In this document: positions 40,676 to 49,668 of the stretch, in pieces
Layout: each line of letters starts with the position of its first letter
How positions within the stretch are numbered: position 1 is the first letter of the stretch
Source of the DNA: CAYQDR01 sp964416315
GTDB lineage: Bacteria; Methylomirabilota; Methylomirabilia; Rokubacteriales; DASRDR01
Assembly (NCBI GenBank): GCA_964416315.1
Contig: CAYQDR010000001.1
Location: 1-64,000 of the forward strand
DNA length: 64,000 bases
Reading direction: 5' to 3'
Translations under genes and position numbers: made by a program
Notes under the pieces: generated by a model
What the model saw: the letters and a program-made list of their open reading frames with translations, nothing else
What the model was told of the DNA's origin: nothing
Databases searched by the model: none

Positions 40676-41500
40676 TCAGCGGCCGCGGGGATCGAGCAGC
40701 TCGCGGAGCCCCTCCCCCAGGAAGTTGATGCTGGCGACGGCGACCAGGATCGCGAGCCCCGGGAACACCCCGAGCCACGGCGCCTGGGCGAAGTGGACCT
40801 GGGCGCTGTGGAGCATCCCGCCCCACGTGGCCGTCGGCGGCGGGACGCCGAACCCGAGGAAGGAGAGCGCGGACTCGACCAGGATCGCGTGGGCCACCAG
40901 GAGCGTGCCGGCCACGTACACGGGGCCGAGGACGTTCGGCACGATGTGACGGGCGAGGATGCGCGGACGCGAGGCGCCGAGGGCGCGGGCGGCCTCGACG
41001 AACGGCCACTGGGCGAGGCTCAGGATCTGGCCCCGGACAAGCCGCGCGACCGTGGTCCAGGAGAGGAACGAGAGCACCAGGACGAGCCGCCAGGGCGTGA
41101 GCTGGACGAAAGCGGCCGCCACCATCGCCAGGGCGAGCGTCGGGATCGACAGGAGCGCGTCCACGGCGGCGGAGACGGCGGCGTCCACCGAGCCCCGGAG
41201 GTAGCCCGCGAGCGCGCCCAGGAGCCCGCCGAGGCCGACCGAGACGACGGCGACGCCCAGGCCGAGGAGGAGCGAGCCGCGACCGGCGTGCAGCAGGCGA
41301 CTGAGGACGTCGCGCCCGACGTCGTCCGTGCCGAGCCAGCCGACCACGCCGGGCGGGCGAAGCACGACGCGGAGGTCCACGGCGTCCGGCGGGCGCGGCG
41401 CGAGCCAGGGCGCGGCGAGCGCACCGAGCGCGAGCAGCGCGAGGCACCCGGCGGCCGTCACCGCCAGGGGTGCAGCGCGAAGGCGACGGCGGGCCGTCAC
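40676..41500 (-). CDS. Peptide ABC transporter permease (DppC-like)
   Basis: A 274-residue inner-membrane permease with six hydrophobic segments. It shows HWLGTD-like GWLGTDDVGRDVLSRLLHAGR and the EAA loop EAARALGASRPRILARHIVPNVLGP. It is the second permease of a Dpp/Opp-type importer for peptides, nickel or sugars. Start GTG overlaps the dppB-like stop by 4 bases. No ATPase gene accompanies the cluster. Confidence 0.9.
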   Translation of the reverse strand: MTARRRLRAAPLAVTAAGCLALLALGALAAPWLAPRPPDAVDLRVVLRPPGVVGWLGTDDVGRDVLSRLLHAGRGSLLLGLGVAVVSVGLGGLLGALAGYLRGSVDAAVSAAVDALLSIPTLALAMVAAAFVQLTPWRLVLVLSFLSWTTVARLVRGQILSLAQWPFVEAARALGASRPRILARHIVPNVLGPVYVAGTLLVAHAILVESALSFLGFGVPPPTATWGGMLHSAQVHFAQAPWLGVFPGLAILVAVASINFLGEGLRELLDPRGR

Positions 41501-42462
41501 CGCGCGGGCCCCGCGAGCTGGACCCGGGGGTCGATCCAGCGGTAGGCGAGGTCCGTCGCGAGGTTCGCGAGGACCACCGCCACGGCCAGCATCATCAGGA
41601 CCCCCATGGCCACGGGATAGTCGCGCGTGAGGAGGCCGGCGGTCAGGAGGCGTCCGAGGCCGGGCCACGCGAAGACGACTTCCGTCACCATCGCCCCCGC
41701 GAGGAGCCGCGGGATCTCCAGCCCGACGATGGTGACCAGCGGGATCGCGGCGTTCGGGAGCGCGTGCCGGAGGAGCAGCGCGACCTCGGGCACTCCGTTG
41801 GCCCGCGCCGTCCGGATGTAATCTTCGCGGAGGACTTCCGCGAGGCCGGCCTGGACGTAGCGCGTCCACTGGGCGACGTACACGGAGCCGAGGACGACGG
41901 TGGGGCCGAGGAGGTGGAGCAGCCGGTCGCCGAGCGAGAATCCGGCCCCGATCGTCGCCATCCCGCCCGCGGGGAGCCACCGGAGGTAAACCGCGAAGGC
42001 GAGGAGGACCAGCGTCCCGCTCCAGAAGGTCGGCACGCTCATCCCCACGACGGCGAGCGCCTGGACGGTCCCCTGGAGCCCGCGGTGCCGGGTCGCGGCA
42101 GCGACGGTGCCGAGGAGGACGCCGGCGCCGAGCGAGAACGCGAGCGCGCTCCCGGTCAGGAGGAGCGTGGCCGGCACGCGCTCGAGCACCGCGGTGGCGA
42201 CGGGGCGACGCTCGCTGAACGAGTCCCCCCAGTCGCCGCTCACGGCGCGCCGGAGCCAGACGCCGTACTGGACCAGGACCGGACGGTCGAGGCCCCAGAG
42301 GGCCCGGATCCGCGCGACGGCCTCCGGCGACGCCGAGGGGTCGGCCGCGAAGATGTCGGCGGGCCCGCCCGGCGGGACCTGGAGGACCAGGAAGAGCAGG
42401 AGCGAGATGACGAAGAGGCGGGCGCCGGCCTCCAGCACCCGCCTCCCTGCGTACCTCAGCAT
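41497..42462 (-). CDS. Peptide ABC transporter permease (DppB-like)
   Basis: A 321-residue permease. N-terminal RRVLEAGARLFVISLLLFL, then the family sequence PGGPADIFAADPSASPEAVARIRALWGLDRPVLVQYGVWL. The EAA loop is REDYIRTARANGVPEVALLLRHALPNAAIPL. It lies between its binding-protein gene and the DppC-like gene, with a CT-rich repeat just before its start. Confidence 0.9.
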   Translation of the reverse strand: MLRYAGRRVLEAGARLFVISLLLFLVLQVPPGGPADIFAADPSASPEAVARIRALWGLDRPVLVQYGVWLRRAVSGDWGDSFSERRPVATAVLERVPATLLLTGSALAFSLGAGVLLGTVAAATRHRGLQGTVQALAVVGMSVPTFWSGTLVLLAFAVYLRWLPAGGMATIGAGFSLGDRLLHLLGPTVVLGSVYVAQWTRYVQAGLAEVLREDYIRTARANGVPEVALLLRHALPNAAIPLVTIVGLEIPRLLAGAMVTEVVFAWPGLGRLLTAGLLTRDYPVAMGVLMMLAVAVVLANLATDLAYRWIDPRVQLAGPAR

Positions 42463-42470
42463 TGCTCATT

Positions 42471-42506
42471 ACCCTCTCCCCTGAGGGGAGAGGGTAGGGT
42501 GAGGGG
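42471..42506. repeat. CT-rich REP-like element, copy h
   Basis: ACCCTCTCCCCTGAGGGGAG then AGGGTAGGGTGAGGGG. It fills the 46-base gap between the binding-protein stop and the permease start. It could form a hairpin that reduces read-through, a common way to lower permease relative to binding-protein expression. Confidence 0.7.
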
Positions 42507-42508
42507 CG

Positions 42509-44116
42509 TTACTCCTTCCACCAGTCTGCGGCGTTCCAGAGACTCCCCGCCGGGCTCGGCGCGTAGCCCCGAAGCCGCCGGCTCGCCGCGTTGAGCAGCA
42601 CTCGCGGCGCGAGCGGCAGCGTCGGCACGTCCTCGGCGACCTGGGCCTGGAACGCCCGCGCGAGCTCGAGCCGCTTCGCGCGGGCGGGCGTCGCGAGCGC
42701 TTGGCGGAGCAGCTCGAGGGCCGGTTCGTTCCGGTACCGCTGCCAGTTCGCGCCGAGCCAGAGGTTGAAGACCGGCTCGGGCTCCTCGCCGAACCAGCCG
42801 TAGGCGACCTGGAACTCGCCCTTGCCCATGGTCGGCGGGAACGCGGGCGCGTCGATCGTCCGGATCTTCGCGTCGATGCCGAACTGCCGCCACCCGGCCT
42901 GCACGACCTGGACGACCTGGAGCCGCTCGGCCTCGCCGGCGATGTTGAGGATCTCCAGCGCGAGCGGCCGCCCCTCCTTCTGCCGGATGCCGCCCGGCCC
43001 GGCCTTCCAGCCCGCCTCGTCGAGGAGCTGGCCCGCGCGCGCCGGGTCGTGCGCGTAGACGCGGACCTGCGGGTTGTGGGCCCAGTGGGCCGGCGGGAGC
43101 GCCGCGTGGAGCGGCGGGACGAGCCCCGCCATCACGGTGCTCGCGATCCCCGCCCGGTCGAGCCCGTGGGCGAGGGCCTGGCGCACCAGGCGGTCGCGGA
43201 GGATCGGGTCCTCGTTGTTGAGCCAGAAGTGCCACCATGCGTAGGACGGGGCCGCGACGACCTGATAGTCGGCGAGGCCGCGGACGAACGCGACGTCCGC
43301 CGTGGGGACGTGGAGCTGGAGGTCGGCCTCCCCGCGCTGGAGCGCGGCCCGCTGCCCGGCGGTGCCGGGGATGATCCGGACGAGGATCTCGTCGAGGTAT
43401 GGCCGGCCGGGCTCCCAGTAGTCGGGGTTGCGGACGAGGTGGACGTGACTGCCCGAGGCCCATTCCTTGACGAGGAACGGCCCTGTCCCGAGCGGCTTCC
43501 GGTTGAGCTCCGAGGCGACGAGGTCCTTCCCTTCGAGGAGGTGCCGCGGCAGGACGTACCCCCGGTCGCCCGCGACGGTGCCGAGGAAGGCGAGGTTCGG
43601 CTTGGCGAATTGGAAGCGCACGGTGTGAGGATCCGGGATCTCCACGCGGCTCACGTCCTGCCAGACGATGCGGCTCGGGATCGGGAGCTTCGGGTCCGTG
43701 ATGACCTTCCAGGTGAACTCGACGTCGGCGGCAATGAAGGGCGTCCCGTCCTGCCACTTGACGCCGCGGCGGAGCTTGAACGTGTACGTCCGCCCGTCGG
43801 TCGAGACCCCGCCGTTCTCCACCGTCGGGACCTCCGCAGCGAGCCGCGCCACGTACTGCCCCCTGTCGTCGAGGGTGAGGAGCCCGTCGAAGACGAGGCG
43901 CTGGACCTCGCGGGAGAGCGTCAGGAGGTCGAAGTGCGGCAGGAGCGTCCGGGGCTCCTGGGGCGAGACGATGACGGCACGCCCGCCCTTCTTCGGTGCC
44001 TGGGCCTCGGCCGGCCCGATGCCGGGCAGCGCGGCCGCGAGGATGAGTCCTGCGCCGACGAGGGCTTGCCACCAGGCCCGGTGCTTCCACTCTCCGTTTG
44101 GACGATCCACCCTCAT
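42509..44116 (-). CDS. Peptide ABC transporter substrate-binding protein (DppA/OppA family)
   Basis: A 535-residue exported protein. A signal peptide (about residues 1-38, ending ...GPAEAQA) is followed by the SBP family 5 fold: RTLLPHFDLLTLSREVQRLVFDGLL, YTFKLRRGVKWQDGTPF, GTGPFLVKEWASG and QALAHGLDRAGIAS. It delivers ligand to the two permeases downstream on the same strand. Start MRVDRPNGEW. The ligand could be peptides or other small solutes. Confidence 0.9.
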   Translation of the reverse strand: MRVDRPNGEWKHRAWWQALVGAGLILAAALPGIGPAEAQAPKKGGRAVIVSPQEPRTLLPHFDLLTLSREVQRLVFDGLLTLDDRGQYVARLAAEVPTVENGGVSTDGRTYTFKLRRGVKWQDGTPFIAADVEFTWKVITDPKLPIPSRIVWQDVSRVEIPDPHTVRFQFAKPNLAFLGTVAGDRGYVLPRHLLEGKDLVASELNRKPLGTGPFLVKEWASGSHVHLVRNPDYWEPGRPYLDEILVRIIPGTAGQRAALQRGEADLQLHVPTADVAFVRGLADYQVVAAPSYAWWHFWLNNEDPILRDRLVRQALAHGLDRAGIASTVMAGLVPPLHAALPPAHWAHNPQVRVYAHDPARAGQLLDEAGWKAGPGGIRQKEGRPLALEILNIAGEAERLQVVQVVQAGWRQFGIDAKIRTIDAPAFPPTMGKGEFQVAYGWFGEEPEPVFNLWLGANWQRYRNEPALELLRQALATPARAKRLELARAFQAQVAEDVPTLPLAPRVLLNAASRRLRGYAPSPAGSLWNAADWWKE

Positions 44117-44202
44117 GGTTCTCTCCTCCCGTCGCTGGCGCTCGCCTCTGCCAGCGTCGGGTACAGATGGTACACTACCGGGCCCCGCGGGGTTGGCCGC
44201 TC

Positions 44203-44811
44203 ATGGCGCGCCGTGGTAGGTTGCCATTGCTCATGGCTGGCTCAGCCGAGCGATCGAGGCGGGGCGAGACGGTCGAGAACGTCGCCCTGGACCTGCTTGC
44301 CGTCGTTGCGGGCCTGGAGGCCGGGTTCCTCATTGACGCCATCCTTGGCCAGGCGGGGCGTGTCGGGCTGCTGCCGCTCCTGACTATCTTTGCGGCGTTC
44401 ACCGGCGTCGGCTGGTGGCGGTCCTGGCAAGCGTGCTTCCTCGCGGTGTTGTTCGGCGCGAGCTTCGTGTGGGTTATCCGTCCGGCCCAGCCAGCGGGCT
44501 TCCTCCCGCCCCTGGTGCTGGCGGCGTCCGGCCTCGTGGGGGCGCTCGTCGGGGCCGGGCTCGGGGCGCTCGCGCGCCGCTTGGGACGGAGAGAGGATCC
44601 GGCGGCGCTCGCCGCGCGGCGCCGGCGGGAAGCGTTCGCGGTGATGGCGGTCGGCGTGGCCCTCGCACTCGTGCCGTTCGCGGTCGGCGTCGTCCTCAAG
44701 GCTACGGGCGACCCGGCCGTGATGGTAGCTGTCGGCTTCCTGGTGAGCGCCACCTGGCCAGTGGCGGCGCTGTTGTTCGTCCTCGGCTTCGCGATGCTCG
44801 GCCGGCGCTAA
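44203..44811 (+). CDS. Small integral membrane protein, hypothetical
   Basis: About 202 residues (192 if ATG 44233 is used) with five or six hydrophobic segments: LLAVVAGLEAGFLIDAILG, LLPLLTIFAAFTGVGW, an ACFLAVLFGASFVWVI helix, a glycine-rich helix LVLAASGLVGALVGAGLG, a basic cytoplasmic loop (RRLGRREDPAALAARRRR) and two C-terminal helices. It has no recognised domain. It is divergent from the binding-protein gene upstream. Function unknown. Confidence 0.6.
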   Translation: MARRGRLPLLMAGSAERSRRGETVENVALDLLAVVAGLEAGFLIDAILGQAGRVGLLPLLTIFAAFTGVGWWRSWQACFLAVLFGASFVWVIRPAQPAGFLPPLVLAASGLVGALVGAGLGALARRLGRREDPAALAARRRREAFAVMAVGVALALVPFAVGVVLKATGDPAVMVAVGFLVSATWPVAALLFVLGFAMLGRR

Positions 44812-44859
44812 CGTCGCACCGGGCTCCGTCGGACGCGTAACGTCGCCCCCACGGTCTGC

Positions 44860-44865
44860 TAGAAT
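44860..44865 (+). promoter_or_regulatory. Candidate -10 box, leaderless arrangement
   Basis: TAGAAT ends seven bases before the GTG at 44873 and no SD intervenes. Transcription would start at the start codon. Confidence 0.45.
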
Positions 44866-44872
44866 CCCGCGC

Positions 44873-45667
44873 GTGGACGCGACCGGGCGGCTGCGAGACC
44901 GCGTCGCGGTGATCACCGGCGCCGGCGGCGGGATCGGCCGGGCGATGGCGCTCGCGTTCGCGGCCGAGGGCGCGCGGCTCGTGCTCGGCGACCTCGGGGA
45001 CTCGGTGGAGGCGACGGCGGAGGCCGTGCGGCAGGCGGGCGCCCGCGCGGCGGCCGTCCGGGGCGACGTCGGGCGCACGGCCGACATGGTCGCGCTCGCG
45101 GAGCGCGCGGTCGGGGAGTTCGGCGCGCTGGACATCCTCGTCACGTGCGCGGGTCTGGGCGACTCGGGGCTCCTCGTCGAGCAGGAGGAAGCGGCCTGGA
45201 CGCGCGTCGTGGACGTGAACCTCCTCGGAACCTACCGCGCGATCCGGGCCGCGCTCCCCGCGATGATGCGCCGGCGGAGCGGCCGCATCATCACGATCGC
45301 GTCCGCCTTCGGGAAGACGGGCGGCTCCGGCTTCATCACTGCGTACGCCGCGTCCAAGCACGGCGTGATCGGGTTGACGCGGGCGCTCGCGGCAGAGCTC
45401 GGCTCCCACGGCTACCCGGAGATCACGGTGAACGCGATCTGCCCGGGCTACGTCCGGGCTGGCATGGGAGTGAAGCTCCAGGCGACCAAGGCGGGGCCGA
45501 TGCCCGGCGAGGAGATCTTCGAACGTTATTACAAGCGCCTGGTCCCGCTGCGGCGGATGATCGAGGCGGAGGAGATCGCCCGTGTCGCCGTGTTCCTCGC
45601 GCTCCCGGAGAGCGCGGCGATCACCGGCCAGGCGCTGAACGTGGACGGCGGCTTCGTCATGTCGTGA
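44873..45667 (+). CDS. Short-chain dehydrogenase/reductase
   Basis: A 264-residue SDR. The cofactor motif is TGAGGGIGRAM with Asp in LVLGDLGD (NAD-type). Catalytic residues are Ser in TIASAFG, and Tyr and Lys in YAASKHGV. The end ITGQALNVDGGFVMS is typical of the classical family. It starts with GTG. The aldo-keto reductase gene follows 10 bases later, so they form an operon. The substrate is unknown. Confidence 0.92.
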   Translation: MDATGRLRDRVAVITGAGGGIGRAMALAFAAEGARLVLGDLGDSVEATAEAVRQAGARAAAVRGDVGRTADMVALAERAVGEFGALDILVTCAGLGDSGLLVEQEEAAWTRVVDVNLLGTYRAIRAALPAMMRRRSGRIITIASAFGKTGGSGFITAYAASKHGVIGLTRALAAELGSHGYPEITVNAICPGYVRAGMGVKLQATKAGPMPGEEIFERYYKRLVPLRRMIEAEEIARVAVFLALPESAAITGQALNVDGGFVMS

Positions 45668-45677
45668 GGGGGAGGGC

Positions 45678-46670
45678 ATGGAATACCGGACGCTCGGACG
45701 AACGGGGCTCCGCGTCTCGGCGCTGGGATTCGGCTGCGGAAACGTCGGCGGGCTCCTGATCCGCGGGACGCCGCGGGAGCGGGAGCGCGCCGTGGCGCGG
45801 GCGATCGAGCTGGGGATCAACTACTTCGACACCGCGCCGTCGTATGGGGACGGGGTGTCGGAACGCCATCTGGGAGAGGCCCTGCGCGCGCTGAAGGCCC
45901 AGGTCCACGTCGGGACGAAGTTCCGCGTGGAGCCGGCCGACATCAAGGACGCCCGCCGCGCGATCGCCCGGTCGCTCGAGGCGAGCCTCGGGCGACTCGG
46001 GATGGAGCGGGTGGACCTCCTCCAGCTCCACAACCCGATCGGTGCCGGCCGGGACGGCGAGCCCGTCGCCGCGGCGGAGGTCCTCGACGCGGTCGTGCCG
46101 GCGCTCGAGGCGCTCCGGCGGGGAGGGAAGATCCGCTTCTTCGGGATCACGGCCCGGGGCGACACGCGGGCGCTCCACGAGGTGGTCGGGGCCGGGGCGC
46201 TCGACACGGCGCAGGTCTTCTACAACCTGCTCAACCCGAGCGCCGGCGCCGCTGTGCCGGCCGGCTTCCCGGCCCAGGACTTCGGCCGCCTCCTCGACCG
46301 CGCCCGGGCGCACCTGGTCGGCGTCATCGTCGTCCGCGTGCTGGCGGCCGGCGCGCTCTCCGGGGAGACGGCGCGGCACCCGGTCGCCGTCCCGGCGGTG
46401 GAGCCGATCGCCTCGGGCCCGGACTACGGGGCGGACGTCGAGCGCGCGCGGCTCCTGCGCGCGCTCGTCACGGAGGGGCACGCCGGGAGCCTCGTCGAGG
46501 CCGCGTTTCGCTTCCCCCTCGCGAGCGACACGGTCTCGACCGTGCTCGTGGGCGCTTCGAGCCTCGAGCAGCTCGAGCAGGCGGCCTCCGCGGTCGCGAG
46601 GGGGCCGCTCCCCGCCGCCGCCCTCACGCGCCTCCAGGAGCTCTGGGCGCGCTTCGCCCCCTCACCCTGA
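45678..46670 (+). CDS. Aldo-keto reductase
   Basis: A 330-residue NAD(P)H-dependent TIM-barrel reductase. Features are YRTLGRTGLRVSALGFGCGNVGG, catalytic Asp/Tyr in YFDTAPSYGDGVSE, Lys in VGTKFR and His in LQLHNP. Cofactor-binding segment is FRFPLASDTVSTVLVGASS. The SD is GAGGGGGAGGGC. The last residues and the stop codon (APSP-stop) fall inside a CT-rich repeat, so the repeat has replaced or extended the natural end. Confidence 0.92.
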   Translation: MEYRTLGRTGLRVSALGFGCGNVGGLLIRGTPRERERAVARAIELGINYFDTAPSYGDGVSERHLGEALRALKAQVHVGTKFRVEPADIKDARRAIARSLEASLGRLGMERVDLLQLHNPIGAGRDGEPVAAAEVLDAVVPALEALRRGGKIRFFGITARGDTRALHEVVGAGALDTAQVFYNLLNPSAGAAVPAGFPAQDFGRLLDRARAHLVGVIVVRVLAAGALSGETARHPVAVPAVEPIASGPDYGADVERARLLRALVTEGHAGSLVEAAFRFPLASDTVSTVLVGASSLEQLEQAASAVARGPLPAAALTRLQELWARFAPSP

Positions 46671-46695
46671 CCCGCTCCCCCGGTGGGGGAGAGGG
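46657..46695. repeat. CT-rich REP-like element, copy i
   Basis: CCCCTCACCCTGACCCGCTC then CCCCGGTGGGGGAGAGGG. It supplies the last four codons and stop of the aldo-keto reductase gene. Confidence 0.7.
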
Positions 46696-46771
46696 CTGAG
46701 CGGGGCCTGATAGGTGGCTCTTGGACTGGCCGGGCGCAACGCGACGCTCAATCACGCGCCCACGGTGGTCC

Positions 46772-46849
46772 GCTCCGAGCGGCGGCTTTGCCGCCGCAAC
46801 CTATCCTGGGGGAGGTCTCGGAGGGGGCCGTAGAGGCCCCCTCCGAATG
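46772..46849 (-). repeat. Bipartite double-hairpin module, copy 3 (inverted)
   Basis: Read on the minus strand: TTCGGAGGGGGCC-TCTAC-GGCCCCCTCCGAG, a GACCTCCCCC linker, then GCGGCGGC-AAA-GCCGCCGC and GCTCGGAG. It is almost identical to the copy at 19378. It begins 3 bases after the binding-protein stop on the minus strand, so it plausibly terminates that gene. Confidence 0.75.
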
Positions 46850-46851
46850 GG

Positions 46852-48399
46852 CTACGCCCGCCGCATCCGGAAGTTGAAGCGCCGGACCTCGAACTGCTGG
46901 TTCGGGTTCGGGGTGAACTCGACGTGCTTCTGGAAGCCGTAGTCCTCGTAGGGCTGGATCACGACGATCCAGGGGTTGTGCTCGAGGAAGATCCGCGTCA
47001 TCTTCCGGTAGGCCTCGCCGCGGAACCTCTCGTCGAGGCTGAAGCGAGCCGCGGTCCCCAGCTCGTCGAACTCCGGGTGCCGCCAGTAGTCCTGGATGCC
47101 GCCCGGCGAGAGCAGCCGCCACATCATCCCGTCCGGGTCGCGCAGCGTGGAGGTGGGGTCGGACCACCAGGTGCCCTTGAACGTCCGCTCCCGGTTCTTC
47201 TGGGCCCGGACCGAGACCTCGATGACCTCGACCACCGCGTTGAGGCCGATGTCCTTCCACATGGCGGCGATGGCCTCCGACATCGGCTTGTCGCTGGCCA
47301 TGTACCCGGCGGTGGTCTCGATGTAGATGGGCTCGTTCTTGTATCCCGACTTCCGGAGCCGCTCCCTAGCCTCCTTCGGGTCGTACCGGAGCGGGGGCAG
47401 CGACTCGTCGTAGTGGTTGTCGCCCTTGGCGATCGGACCGCTCGGGACGATCCCGCGGCCGCGCCAGAGGTCCTTCACGATCGCCTCGCGGTCCACCGCG
47501 AGCGACATCGCTTGCTTCACCAGCGGGTTGTTGAAGGGCGCGACCTTGGAGTTGACGCCCAACACGTAGAGCCCGGCGTAGAGGGCCCCCTTCGCGGAGG
47601 TCGTCGGGTGCTGGTTCACCCGGTCGTAGTGGTCGGCAGTCAGCGCGACCATGGCGTCGATCTCGCCCTTGAGGAGCGCCGCCACCCGCGCGGCGATCTC
47701 CGGGATCGAGCGGAAGACGACCCGGTCCACGTCGATCTTGCCCCCCCAGTAGTCGGAGTTCGCCTCGAGCACGGCCTTGTCGTCCTTGATCCACGAGGCG
47801 AGACGGACCGGCCCCGTGCCCACCGGCTTGGCGTTGAACTGGTCGGGGCCGACCTGCTCCAGGTACTTCTTGGGGATCATCTGACCGCCGTAGAACGCGA
47901 GCCGCGCGGGCAGCAGCGGGTCGGGCTGCTTGGTGTGGATCACCACGGTCTGGGGGTCCGGGGCCTCGATGCGGCCGATCGTGGTGAAGACGGTGGCCAC
48001 CAGCGTCTTCGCCGCCGGGTCGTACGTCCGCTCCAGGCTGAACTTCACGTCCGCCGAGGTGAACGGATCGCCGTTGTGGAACCGGACCCCGGAGCGGAGC
48101 TTGAACTGCCACGCGGTCGGGGCGGTCGCTTTCCACTCCGTGGCCAGACCCGGGTAGAGCTTGTCGTCCGGATGCCGGCTCACGAGGTTGTCGTAGATGT
48201 TGAAGGACACGCGGATGTCGTTGGCTGCCGTCGAGTAGTGGGGGTCGAACTTCGATATGTCGCCCCCCTGGGCGACGACCAGCTCGCGCTTCTGCGTCGT
48301 CTGGGCCGAGGCCGGCCGGGCATCCGGCAGGACGGTCGCGGCCGCCGCGCCAGCGGCGAGAGTGCGGAGAAACTCACGGCGGGTCTCGGATCGCTCCAT
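46852..48399 (-). CDS. Peptide-type ABC transporter substrate-binding protein (Tat-exported)
   Basis: A 515-residue SBP family 5 protein. The N-terminus ETRREFLRTLAAGAAAATVL has the twin-arginine motif RREFL, so it is probably exported folded by the Tat system. Core sequence: KFDPHYSTAANDIRVSFNIYDNLV, WQFKLRSGVRFHNGDPFTSADVKFSLERT, GTGPVRLASWIKDD and QAMSLAVDREAIVKDLW. No permease is adjacent; it may serve a transporter elsewhere. A double-hairpin module follows. Confidence 0.9.
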   Translation of the reverse strand: MERSETRREFLRTLAAGAAAATVLPDARPASAQTTQKRELVVAQGGDISKFDPHYSTAANDIRVSFNIYDNLVSRHPDDKLYPGLATEWKATAPTAWQFKLRSGVRFHNGDPFTSADVKFSLERTYDPAAKTLVATVFTTIGRIEAPDPQTVVIHTKQPDPLLPARLAFYGGQMIPKKYLEQVGPDQFNAKPVGTGPVRLASWIKDDKAVLEANSDYWGGKIDVDRVVFRSIPEIAARVAALLKGEIDAMVALTADHYDRVNQHPTTSAKGALYAGLYVLGVNSKVAPFNNPLVKQAMSLAVDREAIVKDLWRGRGIVPSGPIAKGDNHYDESLPPLRYDPKEARERLRKSGYKNEPIYIETTAGYMASDKPMSEAIAAMWKDIGLNAVVEVIEVSVRAQKNRERTFKGTWWSDPTSTLRDPDGMMWRLLSPGGIQDYWRHPEFDELGTAARFSLDERFRGEAYRKMTRIFLEHNPWIVVIQPYEDYGFQKHVEFTPNPNQQFEVRRFNFRMRRA

Positions 48400-48466
48400 G
48401 GCAGCCCTCCAGGTCGGGAGTGTGGGGGAGGTGGTGCGCTAACCGTAGGCCGTGACGGGCCCCCTG

Positions 48467-49582
48467 TCAAGATCGCCCGCGGGCGAGCTCCTCGCGCAGC
48501 CGGCGCGCGACGATCGTCGCCTCGTCACCGCGGAGGCAGTGCGGGTCCAGGAGGAGGTCGCCCCGGAAGACGCGGGCCATGACCGGGGGCTCGCCCGCGC
48601 GGAGGGCGTCCCTGAGCGCGGTCGCGGTCCAGCCGGTCATCCGCTCCTCCAGGCTCACGAGCACCGTCGGGGCCGTCCAGACGGCGCGGTCCTCCTCGAT
48701 CCAGACGCGGATCCCGGGGAGCCCGGTGACGGCCTCCGCGATCTGCCGGGCCTCGCCGAGGTGGCGCTCCCACTCGGCGTCGTGGTCCTCATCGAGAAAC
48801 AGCTCCAGCGCCCGGACGAGCCCGACGATTTCCTCCTTGCCGACCTTGCACGGCCGGCCGATCGCCGAGTTGGGCGCCCCGTTGGCGGCGGCGGCGCGCA
48901 CGAGATCCGCGCGGCCGAAGACGAAGCCGGTGTTCTGCGGGCCGCGGATCCCCTTGCCGCCGCTCACGACGACGAGGTCCGCTCCCAGGTCGATCCACCG
49001 CGTGAGGTGACGCACGGGGGGCAGCGTGGAGGCGGCGTCCACGATCAGGGGCAGGCCGTGGGCGTGGGCGATCGCCGCCATCTGCTCCGCGGGCGCGCCC
49101 TGCTCGCCCAGGCGCGGCGAGACGATGAAGACGAGGGCGGCCGTCCGATCGCCGATCGCGGCCTCGATCTCCGCGGGGGCGCACCGCTCGGCGTCCCCGA
49201 CCTCGACGAGCCGCGCCCCCGCCGTGCGGAGGGCCTGGTCGTAGTGGATCCGGTTGCACCGCTGGATGACGATCTCGTTCCGCATCCCGGTCGTGTCGGG
49301 GAGCCGCCGGATCCGCTCGGGGTCGTCTCCGGCGATGCACGCCGCCGCGGCCAGGAGGAGCCCGCCGGCCGAGCCCGACGTGACGTGCGCCGCCTCGACG
49401 CCGATGAGCCGGGCGATGCGCTCTCCGGCCCGGGCGTGGAGCTCGAGCATGTCCACGAAGGCCGTGGCCGCCTCGGTCATCGCCTCCAGGACGGGCTTCG
49501 GCATGATGGAGCCGCCCGCCAGCGTGTTCATGCCGCACGCGTTGATGACCGGCCGGACCCCGAGCCGCGCGTAGGCCTCCAT
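48467..49582 (-). CDS. SelA-like PLP-dependent enzyme
   Basis: A 371-residue fold-type I PLP protein of the L-seryl-tRNA selenium transferase-like group that also contains D-glucosaminate-6-phosphate ammonia-lyases. Sequence: YARLGVRPVINACGMNTLAGGSIMP, HVTSGSAGGLLLAAAACI, Asp in LIVDAASTLPP, and PLP lysine in VVSGGKGIRGPQNTGF. A true SelA role is unlikely without SelB or tRNA-Sec in view. It more probably eliminates ammonia from an amino sugar or amino acid. It is unlinked to the downstream binding protein by 67 bases. Confidence 0.85.
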   Translation of the reverse strand: MEAYARLGVRPVINACGMNTLAGGSIMPKPVLEAMTEAATAFVDMLELHARAGERIARLIGVEAAHVTSGSAGGLLLAAAACIAGDDPERIRRLPDTTGMRNEIVIQRCNRIHYDQALRTAGARLVEVGDAERCAPAEIEAAIGDRTAALVFIVSPRLGEQGAPAEQMAAIAHAHGLPLIVDAASTLPPVRHLTRWIDLGADLVVVSGGKGIRGPQNTGFVFGRADLVRAAAANGAPNSAIGRPCKVGKEEIVGLVRALELFLDEDHDAEWERHLGEARQIAEAVTGLPGIRVWIEEDRAVWTAPTVLVSLEERMTGWTATALRDALRAGEPPVMARVFRGDLLLDPHCLRGDEATIVARRLREELARGRS

Positions 49583-49668
49583 GGCGCCTCCTGTCCGGCA
49601 GCCTGTCGGAGTAACAGGCTGAATGCTCTCGCGCTCCTGACAGGTCGCCCACCACTGCCGGTTCCACT

